A program made the position numbers and the translations under genes. Under the pieces are notes generated by a model that was given only the letters and a program-made list of their open reading frames with translations, did not search any database and was not told where the DNA came from. A stretch of 64,000 nt of DNA from Sinomicrobium soli (GTDB lineage Bacteria > Bacteroidota > Bacteroidia > Flavobacteriales > Flavobacteriaceae). Below are positions 43,991 through 53,099 of this stretch, in pieces. The DNA lies in assembly GCF_003285545.1 (NCBI RefSeq), contig NZ_QLNV01000008.1, forward strand, positions 1-64,000, written 5' to 3'. The stretch's first letter is position 1. Each line of letters begins with the position of its first letter.

Positions 43991-45373
43991 ATGAAGCCGA
44001 AAAAAATACTTTTCTGCCTGTTCATGGGAGGACTGATCTCCTGTGACGGAGATATGACAGCACCGGATAACACCCCTTTGGGAGATACTGAAAACGCGAC
44101 ACTCACTACAGCTGTTCCTGCCGTAGTGGAGGTCGTACAGGAAAACGGGGCGTGGACACTGAAGCGTAACGGACAGCCTTATATTGTAAAAGGGGTAGCT
44201 GCCGGAAAATCTACATATCCCGATGCGGATTATTACCTGGAGATGCTGGAATCATTCAGCGGGAATACGGCGAGGACCTACAGCGTAAATGAATATACGC
44301 AGGATGTACTGGATGCCGCCTATGCCAACGGGATCAATGTGTGCCTCGGGCTCTGGATAGGGAGAGAAACGGATGGTTTTGATTATAACGATACTACCGC
44401 GGTACAGCAGCAACTCGATAATTTAAGACAGCAGGTGCTGCAATATAAAGATCATCCTGCCTTGCTGATGTGGGGTATAGGGAATGAGGCAGACGCTTCG
44501 TATACCAATCCCAAATTATGGGATGCCGTGAACGATATCTCCATGATGATCCATACCGAGGACGGCAATCATCCCACGACGACCATGCTGGTCAACTCGT
44601 TGCCTTCTAAAGTTACAGAGATCATGAACAGGGCATCCGACCTTGACTTTCTGTCTGTTAATTCCTATGCCCCCAATCTCCCTGCAGTACTGGGTAACCT
44701 GCAGACAGCCGGGTGGACCAAGCCTTATATGATTACCGAGTTCGGGCCGAGAGGGACCTGGCAGATGGGCCCCGAACCGGCCCGTATCCTGCCTTGGGGA
44801 GCCCTGGTGGAGCAAACCAGTACCGAAAAGGCAGAAGATTACCGGAGCAGTTATAACCAGCATATCAAGGCCAATTTTAATAATGGCTGTCTCGGGTCAT
44901 TTGCATTTGTCTGGGGGCACCAGACCCACGGGGATGTCCCTACCTGGTTCGGGTTTCACAATACCGAGGGCAGGTCCTTCGGGGCGGCGGATATTATGAA
45001 AAGGGTATGGTCTGACTGGTATCCGGCAAACCGTGCTCCCGAGATCACCTCGAGGAATAACATGACCCTGGAAGGAGAACATGCGGAAGATGCCGTTTCC
45101 CTGACCAAGGGAAATCTGTACCGGGCCAAGGTGGTGGCTACCGATCCTGACGGAGATCCGCTTACCTATGATTGGGTCCTTGTTCCGGAAGGAGTGGCGG
45201 GGCCCGACGGAGGGCCTCATCCGGGGCTGCCGGGATGGGTGCTTACCATATCCGGTAACGAAGCCTGGTTCAGGGCATGGGATACCGGCAATTACAGGTT
45301 GTATGCCTATGTGAAGGATGACCATAATAAAGTAGCCAGTGCCGTCATCCCTTTTCAGATCAATGAACAGTAA
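43991..45373 (+). CDS. GH-A clan TIM-barrel glycosidase lipoprotein (first copy)
   Basis: A 460-residue lipoprotein (Cys18 in GLISC) with a TIM barrel at about residues 45-350. Predicted acid/base Glu166 lies in LMWGIGNEAD and nucleophile Glu250 in MITEFGPRG, at the strand 4 and strand 7 positions of clan GH-A. A small Ig/PKD-like domain follows (KVVATDPDGDPLTYDWVL). The layout resembles GH2-type TIM-barrel proteins and also the surface endo-beta-1,3-glucanase family GH158. I favour a retaining enzyme cutting beta-glucan-like chains, but the family is not proven. Start ATG 43991 places the lipobox correctly. It has a paralogue at 47202. Confidence 0.78.
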   Translation: MKPKKILFCLFMGGLISCDGDMTAPDNTPLGDTENATLTTAVPAVVEVVQENGAWTLKRNGQPYIVKGVAAGKSTYPDADYYLEMLESFSGNTARTYSVNEYTQDVLDAAYANGINVCLGLWIGRETDGFDYNDTTAVQQQLDNLRQQVLQYKDHPALLMWGIGNEADASYTNPKLWDAVNDISMMIHTEDGNHPTTTMLVNSLPSKVTEIMNRASDLDFLSVNSYAPNLPAVLGNLQTAGWTKPYMITEFGPRGTWQMGPEPARILPWGALVEQTSTEKAEDYRSSYNQHIKANFNNGCLGSFAFVWGHQTHGDVPTWFGFHNTEGRSFGAADIMKRVWSDWYPANRAPEITSRNNMTLEGEHAEDAVSLTKGNLYRAKVVATDPDGDPLTYDWVLVPEGVAGPDGGPHPGLPGWVLTISGNEAWFRAWDTGNYRLYAYVKDDHNKVASAVIPFQINEQ

Positions 45374-45496
45374 GACCTATGGCTGACTTTGGCCTGCCCG
45401 GGGATTTCGGGATATGAGCAAAAGGGATTTAAGAACATTTCGAAACGTAAGAGAACTCATTTGGTGAGTAAAGTGTAACCATAAAACAGGATAACA

Positions 45497-47125
45497 TTGA
45501 AAAAGATTATTTTAATACTGGGAATGACCATCGGGGTCTTAAATGATATGAATGCCCGGGAATATGATATTTGTGTCTACGGCGAAACCTCTGCCGGGGT
45601 TACGGCCGCCGTACAGGCCGGCAGAATGGGAAAAAGTGTGGTCCTGATATCAAACTCCGCCCATGTGGGAGGTACCACGACCTCGGGGCTTACCGCTACC
45701 GATATTAACTCGCATTTGTCCATCGGCGGGCTTTCCAGGGAGTTCTACCAGAGAATTTACCGGTATTACCTCGATGCTGCCACCTGGAAAAACCAGGAGA
45801 GGGACGCATATTTTCAGTCCATCGTAAAAAGGGTATTTAAAGGGAAAAGCGATCCGCTGAAAATGCAATGGGTATATGAATCACACGTTGCGGAGCAGAT
45901 CATGAGAACCATGCTGCTGGAAGCGGGAGTCAGGGTGCTTTTTAACGAGCGGCTGGACCTGGAAAACGGGGTGGTCAAAAAGGAAAACACCATCCATAAG
46001 ATTACGATGGAAAGCGGAGAGGAAATTACAGCAAAAGTGTTTATAGATGCCACCTACGAGGGCGACCTGATGGCAAAAGCAGGAGTTTCCTATACCTATG
46101 GGAGAGATGCCAACAGCGACTATAACGAAACGTATAACGGGTATCGCCCCAATGAGATAGTCGGCCTGGAGGAGAAGGGGATTTCGGTAGACCCCTACAG
46201 GGTTAAGGGAGATCCTGCATCCGGGCTGCTGCCTTTTATAGAAGCTGATGCGGGGACTGTGCCGGGCAGTGCAGACAAACGTATGCAGTCGTACTGCTAC
46301 AGGCTTACGCTTACCGACGACCCTGCCAACAGGGTACCCATCCGTAAACCGGAAAACTACGACCCGCTGTGGTTTGAAGTACTTGCCCGCCAGCTGGAAC
46401 TCGACCCTGCCATTCCCCTTAGAAAAAAGCTGATTACACTCACTCCCATGCCCAACAGGAAGACGGACACCAACCATCTTGATTTCGTCGGTGCGAATTA
46501 CAGCTATACGGAAGGAAGTTACGAAGAAAGGGAAAAGATTGCAGCCCTGCACAAGGATTACGCCCTGGGGAAACTCTGGTTCCTGGCCAATGATCCCAGG
46601 GTACCGGAACACATACGTGAGGAGATGAGTGAATGGGGACTGGCCCGGGATGAATTTGTGGATAACGGGAATTTTCCGCACCAGCTCTATGTCCGGGAGG
46701 CCAGGAGAATGCTCAGTGATTACGTGATGACCGAACACCATTGTACCGGGGAGGAAATAGCCCCGGAATCCGTAGGGCTGGCAACGTACTGGCTGGATTG
46801 CCATTATGTGTCTATGGTAGTGGACCAGGAAGGAAACCTCAGGAAAGAAGGGACGTACTGGATGAACACTCCCAATTACCCGGTGAGCTATAAGTCTATC
46901 CGCCCCAAGGAAAAGGAATGTGATAACCTGTTGGTACCTGTCTGTCTTTCCGCCTCTCATGTCGCCTTCGGATCGATAAGGATGGAACCCGTTTATATGG
47001 TGCTCGGGCAATCCGCAGCTACGGCAGCCGCCCTGAGTATAGACAGGGAATGCAGTGTGCAGGATGTTCCTTACGAGGTTTTGAAGTCCAGGCTGGTCAG
47101 TGACGGCCAGATATTGAAGCGATAA
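45497..47125 (+). CDS. secreted FAD-dependent oxidoreductase (first copy)
   Basis: This 542-residue protein starts at TTG 45497 with a signal peptide (MKKIILILGMTIGVLNDMNA). A FAD_oxidored-type flavoprotein (PF12831-like) follows. The Rossmann dinucleotide motif is YDICVYGETSAGVTAAVQAGRMGKSVVLI, then HVGGTTTSGL, FIDATYEGDLMAKAGV, and the late FAD-contact block PVCLSASHVAFGSIRMEPVYMVLGQSAATAAAL. Such proteins are often labelled xanthan lyase or oxidoreductase without proof. Export of a flavoenzyme inside a glycan locus suggests oxidation of a sugar or oligosaccharide in the periplasm. The substrate and electron acceptor are unknown. Confidence 0.8.
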   Translation: MKKIILILGMTIGVLNDMNAREYDICVYGETSAGVTAAVQAGRMGKSVVLISNSAHVGGTTTSGLTATDINSHLSIGGLSREFYQRIYRYYLDAATWKNQERDAYFQSIVKRVFKGKSDPLKMQWVYESHVAEQIMRTMLLEAGVRVLFNERLDLENGVVKKENTIHKITMESGEEITAKVFIDATYEGDLMAKAGVSYTYGRDANSDYNETYNGYRPNEIVGLEEKGISVDPYRVKGDPASGLLPFIEADAGTVPGSADKRMQSYCYRLTLTDDPANRVPIRKPENYDPLWFEVLARQLELDPAIPLRKKLITLTPMPNRKTDTNHLDFVGANYSYTEGSYEEREKIAALHKDYALGKLWFLANDPRVPEHIREEMSEWGLARDEFVDNGNFPHQLYVREARRMLSDYVMTEHHCTGEEIAPESVGLATYWLDCHYVSMVVDQEGNLRKEGTYWMNTPNYPVSYKSIRPKEKECDNLLVPVCLSASHVAFGSIRMEPVYMVLGQSAATAAALSIDRECSVQDVPYEVLKSRLVSDGQILKR

Positions 47126-47201
47126 GGCAGGACGGGGGAGAAATTTTGAAAGTTGAATTATAAATGTGGAACAACATAACTCTGATTTTAAGACCGATCA
47201 A

Positions 47202-48569
47202 ATGGAAAATATGATAAAGAAAATTATAAATCCGGTGCTGGTCATCGCATGTCTTTCGGTAATCCCGGCTTTCCTTGCGTGTGAGAATGACGATCCGCAG
47301 GTAACATATGAATTGCCGGAAGAGGAATATCCCACTGAAGGGCCGGTCAAGGCCGAAATAATCTATGAAGGAGAGGTGCCCAGACTGTACAGGAACGGAA
47401 AACCGTATTATGTAAAGGGAGCAGCTTATAATAATTTTATGGACCTGGTCCCGGAATACGGGGGAAACTCTATCAGGACCTATAGTGTGGATGAAAATAC
47501 CCAGGCTGTGCTGGACAGTGCACTGGCCAATAAACTCACCGTATGCCTCGGGATCTGGGTAAACCGGGAAACGGACGGGTTTGATTACGATAACGCACAG
47601 GAGGTAGCGGAACAGAAAGAACGCGTACGGGAGGAGGTCCTGCGGTTTAAGGACCATCCGGCAGTGCTGATGTGGGGTATCGGGAATGAAGTAGATGCAC
47701 AGTATACCGATTATAAGGTATGGAATGCCATCGGGGATATTTCCGATATGATCCATGAACTGGATACCAACCATCTGACCACTACCGTACTTGCGGGGGC
47801 GGACCCGAAAGATATTGAGGAGATCATGGAGAGGGCGCCGTCGCTGGATATCCTGGGGGTCAATTCCTACAGTGCCATCGGTAATGTACAGAAAAATACG
47901 GCTTCCGCAGGCTGGACCAAACCCTATATGATTACCGAATGGGGCCCGAAGGGAACCTGGGAAAATGTTTCAAAGACCTCGTGGGGAGGCATACAGGAAC
48001 TCAGCAGTACCGAAAAGGGAGAAGTATACAAGAATACTTATACCAGCCATATTGCAGCAAATTTCAACAGGGGATGTGTAGGTTCCTATGCCTTTTTATG
48101 GGGATACCAGCTCCACGGGGCGGTTGCTACCTGGTATGGTGTTTTTACCCCTAAAAAGAAGCCGCTTGAAACTGCTCATGCCCTGTACTACTCATGGAGC
48201 GGGTCCTATCCGTCGAACAGGGCCCCGAGAATTGAGAATTCGGGAGATATCCTATTGAACGGTCGGACAGCAGATGAAAGTATTGTGGTAAAGGCAGGGG
48301 AAGACAACTTTACCCATGTGAGGGCCGTAGACCTCGAGGGGGACGAACTGACCTATGAATGGCAGATCGTACGTGAAGGGTTTGTGGTCAGTGATGACCA
48401 GGAGTTTGAGGGTTCCCTGCCGGGACTGGAGGGACTGTTTGAGGATAACAGTAAGAGAAATGCCCGGTTTGTAATGCAAGGTGAAGGCACGTACAGGCTG
48501 TATGCTTTTGTATATGACTCCGAGGGCAACGTAGCCAGTGCAGTCATCCCCTTTAAAGTGGAAAAATAA
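47202..48569 (+). CDS. GH-A clan TIM-barrel glycosidase lipoprotein (second copy)
   Basis: A 455-residue lipoprotein, paralogue of the gene at 43991. The lipobox is FLAC (Cys27), the acid/base Glu163 is in LMWGIGNEVD, and the nucleophile Glu246 is in MITEWGPKG. The barrel-flanking phrases RNGKPYYVKGAAY, CLGIWVNRETDGFDYD and the C-terminal Ig-like domain (VRAVDLEGDELTYEWQI) are shared. The two copies differ most in loop regions, so they may cut different linkages or chain positions. ATG 47202 or 47211 may be the start. The GH3 gene begins 10 bp after its stop. Confidence 0.78.
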   Translation: MENMIKKIINPVLVIACLSVIPAFLACENDDPQVTYELPEEEYPTEGPVKAEIIYEGEVPRLYRNGKPYYVKGAAYNNFMDLVPEYGGNSIRTYSVDENTQAVLDSALANKLTVCLGIWVNRETDGFDYDNAQEVAEQKERVREEVLRFKDHPAVLMWGIGNEVDAQYTDYKVWNAIGDISDMIHELDTNHLTTTVLAGADPKDIEEIMERAPSLDILGVNSYSAIGNVQKNTASAGWTKPYMITEWGPKGTWENVSKTSWGGIQELSSTEKGEVYKNTYTSHIAANFNRGCVGSYAFLWGYQLHGAVATWYGVFTPKKKPLETAHALYYSWSGSYPSNRAPRIENSGDILLNGRTADESIVVKAGEDNFTHVRAVDLEGDELTYEWQIVREGFVVSDDQEFEGSLPGLEGLFEDNSKRNARFVMQGEGTYRLYAFVYDSEGNVASAVIPFKVEK

Positions 48570-48579
48570 TATTCTGTTT

Positions 48580-50913
48580 ATGAAGAATACTTTTAGAACA
48601 GGGCGCCCCGGAATTCTCATGGTCGCTGTAATCATGAACTTTACCGGTTACTTCTCCGTATACGGGCAGGGAGAACCGGGATACCTGGATCCGGGACTTC
48701 CGGTAGCGGAAAGGGTCGAAGATCTTCTGGAGCGGATGACACTGGAAGAAAAAGTAGGGCAGATGAGCCAGTATGTAGGGCTTTTTCACCTTGAAAAATC
48801 GGCAGATCTCGATACCCCGATCGACCTGATGGCGGATGATGCCAATGCCTTTTATCCCGGGTTGAGCGGCAAGGGGCTTTACGACCTGATCGGGAAAGGA
48901 AAGATCGGGTCATTTTTGCATGTACTATCTGCAAAAGAAGCCAACCAGTTGCAGAAAGCAGCGCGGCAGACCAGGCTCCGGATACCGTTGCTTATCGGTA
49001 TAGATGCCATTCATGGCAATGCCCTTTACGAAGGTGCCACGGTATACCCGACGCCTTTGTCTATGGCCTCTGCCTGGGATACCGGCCTCGTACGTGAAAT
49101 AGCCCGGCAGACCGCCCGCGAAATGCGGGCCACGGGAACGCATTGGGCCTTCTCCCCGAATATAGATGTTGCCAGGGACCCCAGGTGGGGCAGGGTCGGG
49201 GAAACCTTCGGGGAAGACCCTTACCTGGTAAGTGCCCTCGGGGTAGCCATGGTAGAAGGTTTGCAGGGAGATGATTTCGGGCAGCCGGGTAATGTACTGG
49301 CCTGTATCAAGCATTTTGTGGCAGGAAGCGAACCCGTAAACGGTTTGAATGCCTCCCCGATGGACGTAAGTGAAAGGACATTGAGGGAGGTGTACTTTCC
49401 CCCGTATCGGAAGGCAATCGAAGCCGGGGCGTTTACGGCCATGGCCGCCCATAACGAGATCAACGGAGATCCCTGCCACGGTAGCAGATACCTTCTGACC
49501 GATATCCTGCGCAAGGAGTTTGGTTTTGACGGTTTTGTAGTCAGCGACTGGATGGATATAGAAAGACTGAAGACCGTGCACAGGGTGGTGGAAAATCAGA
49601 AGGAAGCCTGTTTCCGCGCTGTTGATGCCGGAATGGACATGCATATGCACGGTCCTGATTTCCTGGAACCGGTGGTGGAACTCGTACAGGAAAACCGTCT
49701 GGCAGAGGAAAGAATAGATGCAGCAGTCCGCAAGATACTGGAAGCCAAATTCAGGCTCGGCCTTTTCGAAAACCCCTTTGTTGATGAAGCGGAGGTCCCT
49801 CACCTTATCCGTACGGCCGGGCACCAGGCTACAGCGCTGGAAGCCGCACGGAAATCCATCGTCCTGCTGAAAAACGAAGGAGTACTTCCCCTTAACCCCG
49901 ATAACGTTAAAAACATCCTGGTTACCGGCCCTAATGCCGGTAACCATACCATTCTCGGGGACTGGACTTTTGAGCAACCTTCCGGGAATATTACCACGGT
50001 GGCAGAAGGCTTTAAGGCCATAGCCCCGCCGGGTGTAAAACTGGATTATTACGATATGGGCAAGCAGGTCACCGAAGTTACCGGGGCCCATATCGAAGAA
50101 GCGGTGCGCCGCAGCAGGGAGGCCGATGTGGTAGTAGCAGTGGTAGGCAGTAATTCCCTGAGGTATGAAAGCAGGTTCAAGACCAACGGCGAAAATGTGG
50201 CCCGGGACAACCTGGACCTTGTAGGGATGCAGCAGCAACTCATAGAAGCACTTTACCATACCGGGAAACCTGTAGTGGTGGTGCTGGTGAACGGCAGGCC
50301 CCTCGGGGTGGAGTGGATCGCAAACCATATCCCGGCGGTTATAGAAGCCTGGGAACCCGGGAGTGCGGGCGGACAGGCCATAGCCGAAATTATCTTCGGA
50401 GAGGTCAACCCCAGCGGAAAACTCCCCATAACCATCCCCCGTAATGTAGGGCAGGTGCCTTCGTATTACAATCATAAAAACGCGCATTATGTGAAGAAGT
50501 ACAAGTGGTCGGAAACAGGGCCGCTCTACCCGTTTGGTTTCGGCCTGAGCTATACCGGGTTTGAATACTCCGACCCGGTGCTCTCCGCAGAGAAAATAAA
50601 AGCCGGGGAAAAGGTCACGGTAAGGGTAAGCGTATCAAACACCGGGGAGCGTACCGGGGAGGAGGTCGTACAGCTTTATGTACGTGATCTTTACAGTTCG
50701 GTGACACGGCCTTTAAAAGAGTTAAAAGGATTTAAACGGATCAGGCTTGAACCGGGGGAGCGTAAAGAGGTCGTTTTCGAACTGGACGAGGAGGCTTTTT
50801 CCTTTTACAATATGGATATGGAGCGTATCGTGGAACCGGGCGCATTCTTTATCATGACCGGAAGTTCCTCGGCAAACGAAGACCTGAAAACAGCCGAACT
50901 TGTGGTGGAATGA
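48580..50913 (+). CDS. GH3 family beta-glucosidase-like enzyme
   Basis: This 777-residue exported enzyme has a signal MKNTFRTGRPGILMVAVIMNF...YGQ. The N-terminal TIM barrel contains the ERMTLEEKVGQM start and KHFVAGSEP. The nucleophile Asp323 is in GFVVSDWMD, the GH3 consensus. An alpha/beta sandwich holds a likely acid/base Glu in the NGENVARDNLDL loop (about residue 540). A C-terminal FnIII-like domain (VSNTGERTGEEVVQLYV) completes the common three-domain form. It removes terminal beta-linked glucose or xylose from oligosaccharides, and the rest of the locus points to beta-glucans. Translation is tightly linked to the GH-A gene upstream. Confidence 0.93.
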   Translation: MKNTFRTGRPGILMVAVIMNFTGYFSVYGQGEPGYLDPGLPVAERVEDLLERMTLEEKVGQMSQYVGLFHLEKSADLDTPIDLMADDANAFYPGLSGKGLYDLIGKGKIGSFLHVLSAKEANQLQKAARQTRLRIPLLIGIDAIHGNALYEGATVYPTPLSMASAWDTGLVREIARQTAREMRATGTHWAFSPNIDVARDPRWGRVGETFGEDPYLVSALGVAMVEGLQGDDFGQPGNVLACIKHFVAGSEPVNGLNASPMDVSERTLREVYFPPYRKAIEAGAFTAMAAHNEINGDPCHGSRYLLTDILRKEFGFDGFVVSDWMDIERLKTVHRVVENQKEACFRAVDAGMDMHMHGPDFLEPVVELVQENRLAEERIDAAVRKILEAKFRLGLFENPFVDEAEVPHLIRTAGHQATALEAARKSIVLLKNEGVLPLNPDNVKNILVTGPNAGNHTILGDWTFEQPSGNITTVAEGFKAIAPPGVKLDYYDMGKQVTEVTGAHIEEAVRRSREADVVVAVVGSNSLRYESRFKTNGENVARDNLDLVGMQQQLIEALYHTGKPVVVVLVNGRPLGVEWIANHIPAVIEAWEPGSAGGQAIAEIIFGEVNPSGKLPITIPRNVGQVPSYYNHKNAHYVKKYKWSETGPLYPFGFGLSYTGFEYSDPVLSAEKIKAGEKVTVRVSVSNTGERTGEEVVQLYVRDLYSSVTRPLKELKGFKRIRLEPGERKEVVFELDEEAFSFYNMDMERIVEPGAFFIMTGSSSANEDLKTAELVVE

Positions 50914-51030
50914 GGTGGTTGGAAGCGCGAAGCTCAAAGACGGGGAGACAGGGAGTTTTTTAATTTTGGAAACCTGTAACCTGCAACCCAAACCCCCTGC
51001 ATCAAACCAATTATATTAAATTTACTCGTA

Positions 51031-53025
51031 ATGAAAACAAAATTCTATATACTCCTCTTTGTTATCAGTATCGCGACAGGCTGTACCCGTGAAAAGCAGG
51101 CGGAACCATCTTATGACCTGGTCGTATACGGAAGTACCTCCGCCGGGATTATCGCCGCGTATACGGCTAAGATGAAAGGGCTGGAAGTGCTGCTGGTTTC
51201 TCCCGATAATCACCTGGGCGGACTTACCACGGGGGGACTCGGTTATACGGATATCGGGAATAAATACGCGATTACCGGGCTTGCCCGTGATTTTTACAGG
51301 CGTATCGGTGCCGAGTACGGTGTTTTCGAGCGGTGGATATTCGAGCCGCATACCGCATCCGGGGTCTTTAATGATTACCTGGAAAAAGCGGATGTTCCCG
51401 TGCTGTACGGATATCAACTGGAAAAGGTAGAAAAGGAAGGGGCTTCCATAAGCGCCGTACTGCTCAGAAAGGGAAACAGTGAAAAGTCTGTCGGGGCCGG
51501 TGTTTTTATCGATGCTACCTATGAAGGCGACCTGATGGCCGGGGCCGGGGTTTCCTATACGATAGGGCGGGAAAGTAATGAAACCTACGGAGAAACCTAT
51601 AATGGGGTACAGTTGAGAAAACGGCACCAGTTCCCTGATCTTATAGACCCGTACAAGATTAAAGGAGACCCTTCCAGCGGCCTGCTCTGGGGCATCAGCC
51701 CGGAAAAAGTAGCATCAGATGGTACGGGCGATCAGAAACTGCAGGCCTATAACTTCAGGATATGCCTTACAAACGATAAGGGAAACCAGGTGCCGGTTAC
51801 GGAACCCGAAGATTATGATGCCTCGCGTTACGAATTATTACTCCGGCTATTCGAAGCCCAGCCCGATAAGCGCAAACTCAACGATTATTTTATCTGGAGT
51901 AAAATGCCGGGCGGTAAGACCGATATCAATAACCGGGGAGGATTTTCCACCGATATGATCGGGATGAATTACGATTATCCCGAAGCCTCGTATGAAGAGC
52001 GGGAGGACATTGTCAGGGCCCATGAAAATTATACCAAAGGGCTATTGTATTTCTATAAGACCGATCCCCGCGTTCCGGAAGAACTGCGTATGGAGATGCA
52101 GGAGTGGGGATATCCGAAAGATGAATATACGGATAATGGCAACTGGTCTCCCCAGCTTTATGTACGCGAAGTAAGGCGGATGGTCGGGCAGACCGTAATG
52201 ACACAGCATCATTGCGTGGGGGAGCAGGTGGTAAACGATCCGGTAGCGCTGGCCGCCTATACGATGGATTCGCATAACTGTCAGCGGATAGTGGTCGAGA
52301 AAGAAGGTGTGCCCATGGTAAAGAATGAAGGCAATGTGGAGATCGGGGGATTCGGACCTTACCCGATCGGATATGGCGCTATTGTACCTAAAGAAGAGGA
52401 ATGTGATAACCTATTGGTCCCCGTGTGTTTATCGGCAAGTCATATTGCTTATGGTTCTATCCGTATGGAACCCGTGTTTATGGCTCTCGGACAGGTTGCG
52501 GCCCTGGCCGCCGCAGAGGTTGTGAACGGGAAAACAACAGTACAGTCGGTAGATTATAGGAATATCCGGAAGGAGTTGCAGGCAGACCCGCTTTCCGATG
52601 GTTCGCAACCCGAGATCCTGGTCGATAACACAGACGAAAATGTAACTGTCGAGGGCGACTGGAAAACAGTCTCCGGAAACTGCTATGGACAGAATGCCCT
52701 GGAGATCGGAGGTAAAGGTAAAGTGACATTCAGTCCGCTGCTCCGGTATACGGGCACTTATGAAGTATTTGTGTATTTTAGTAAAATAAAAGGTATAGCC
52801 CCCGGGACCACGGTGGAAATTCATGCCGGCAGTACCCCGCAGCAGTATACCATTGTGGCAGATGACGTAGAGATCACCGGTCAGACCTCGGGCGAATGGA
52901 TATCGGCAGGAACTTTTAGCCTGGAAAAGGAACAACCTTTTGAGGTTACCATTTACGGGAATGTAAAGGGAAAGGTACGGGCCGATGCCGTTTTACTGGT
53001 ACCTCAAAAAGACATTGCACCATGA
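51031..53025 (+). CDS. secreted FAD-dependent oxidoreductase with golvesin-like C-terminal domain
   Basis: A 664-residue lipoprotein (Cys18 in IATGC) built like the first flavoenzyme over residues 25-530: YDLVVYGSTSAGIIAAYTAKMKGLEVLLV, LGGLTTGGLGYTD, FIDATYEGDLMAGAGV, YGSIRMEPVFMALGQVAALAAAE. It carries an extra beta-rich domain at about 535-660 (WKTVSGNCYGQNALEIGG to ADAVLLVPQ), typical of golvesin/xanthan-lyase-type accessory domains. It presumably oxidises a glycan or oligosaccharide at the cell surface, with the extra domain for binding. Its stop overlaps a 25-codon mini-ORF ahead of the cstA-like gene. Confidence 0.8.
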   Translation: MKTKFYILLFVISIATGCTREKQAEPSYDLVVYGSTSAGIIAAYTAKMKGLEVLLVSPDNHLGGLTTGGLGYTDIGNKYAITGLARDFYRRIGAEYGVFERWIFEPHTASGVFNDYLEKADVPVLYGYQLEKVEKEGASISAVLLRKGNSEKSVGAGVFIDATYEGDLMAGAGVSYTIGRESNETYGETYNGVQLRKRHQFPDLIDPYKIKGDPSSGLLWGISPEKVASDGTGDQKLQAYNFRICLTNDKGNQVPVTEPEDYDASRYELLLRLFEAQPDKRKLNDYFIWSKMPGGKTDINNRGGFSTDMIGMNYDYPEASYEEREDIVRAHENYTKGLLYFYKTDPRVPEELRMEMQEWGYPKDEYTDNGNWSPQLYVREVRRMVGQTVMTQHHCVGEQVVNDPVALAAYTMDSHNCQRIVVEKEGVPMVKNEGNVEIGGFGPYPIGYGAIVPKEEECDNLLVPVCLSASHIAYGSIRMEPVFMALGQVAALAAAEVVNGKTTVQSVDYRNIRKELQADPLSDGSQPEILVDNTDENVTVEGDWKTVSGNCYGQNALEIGGKGKVTFSPLLRYTGTYEVFVYFSKIKGIAPGTTVEIHAGSTPQQYTIVADDVEITGQTSGEWISAGTFSLEKEQPFEVTIYGNVKGKVRADAVLLVPQKDIAP

Positions 53026-53099
53026 GTATAAAACTTCTTTTATTTTTTCCGGTGATCACCTCCGGTTTTTTTGAATCAAAAGACTTGATGATATGGTAA
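53022..53099 (+). CDS. 25-codon coupled mini-ORF before the CstA-type gene
   Basis: ATG 53022 overlaps the TGA of the flavoenzyme gene as ATGA, and the TAA at 53097-53099 lies inside the first codons of the CstA-type gene (ATG 53093). The encoded peptide reads MSIKLLLFFPVITSGFF-ESKDLMIW: hydrophobic, then a short polar end. Overlap at both ends suggests it could be translated to carry ribosomes into cstA, or make a small membrane peptide. Chance cannot be excluded. Confidence 0.35.
   Translation: MSIKLLLFFPVITSGFFESKDLMIW
53049..53072 (+). terminator. weak terminator-like hairpin in the leader of the CstA-type gene
   Basis: CCGG at 53049-53052 pairs with CCGG at 53062-53065 around a loop containing GGTGATCACC, followed by seven T. 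The stem is short, so partial read-through is expected, which would lower expression of the transporter relative to the enzymes. Confidence 0.4.

Noticed and set aside
43991-48569. firm GH158 assignment of the two TIM-barrel enzymes
   Set aside because: Only the Glu spacing and context support it; without a profile search the clan-level call is safer.
45497-53025. xanthan lyase label for the flavoenzymes
   Set aside because: No lyase motif is visible; the FAD-binding blocks dominate, so the oxidoreductase call was kept.
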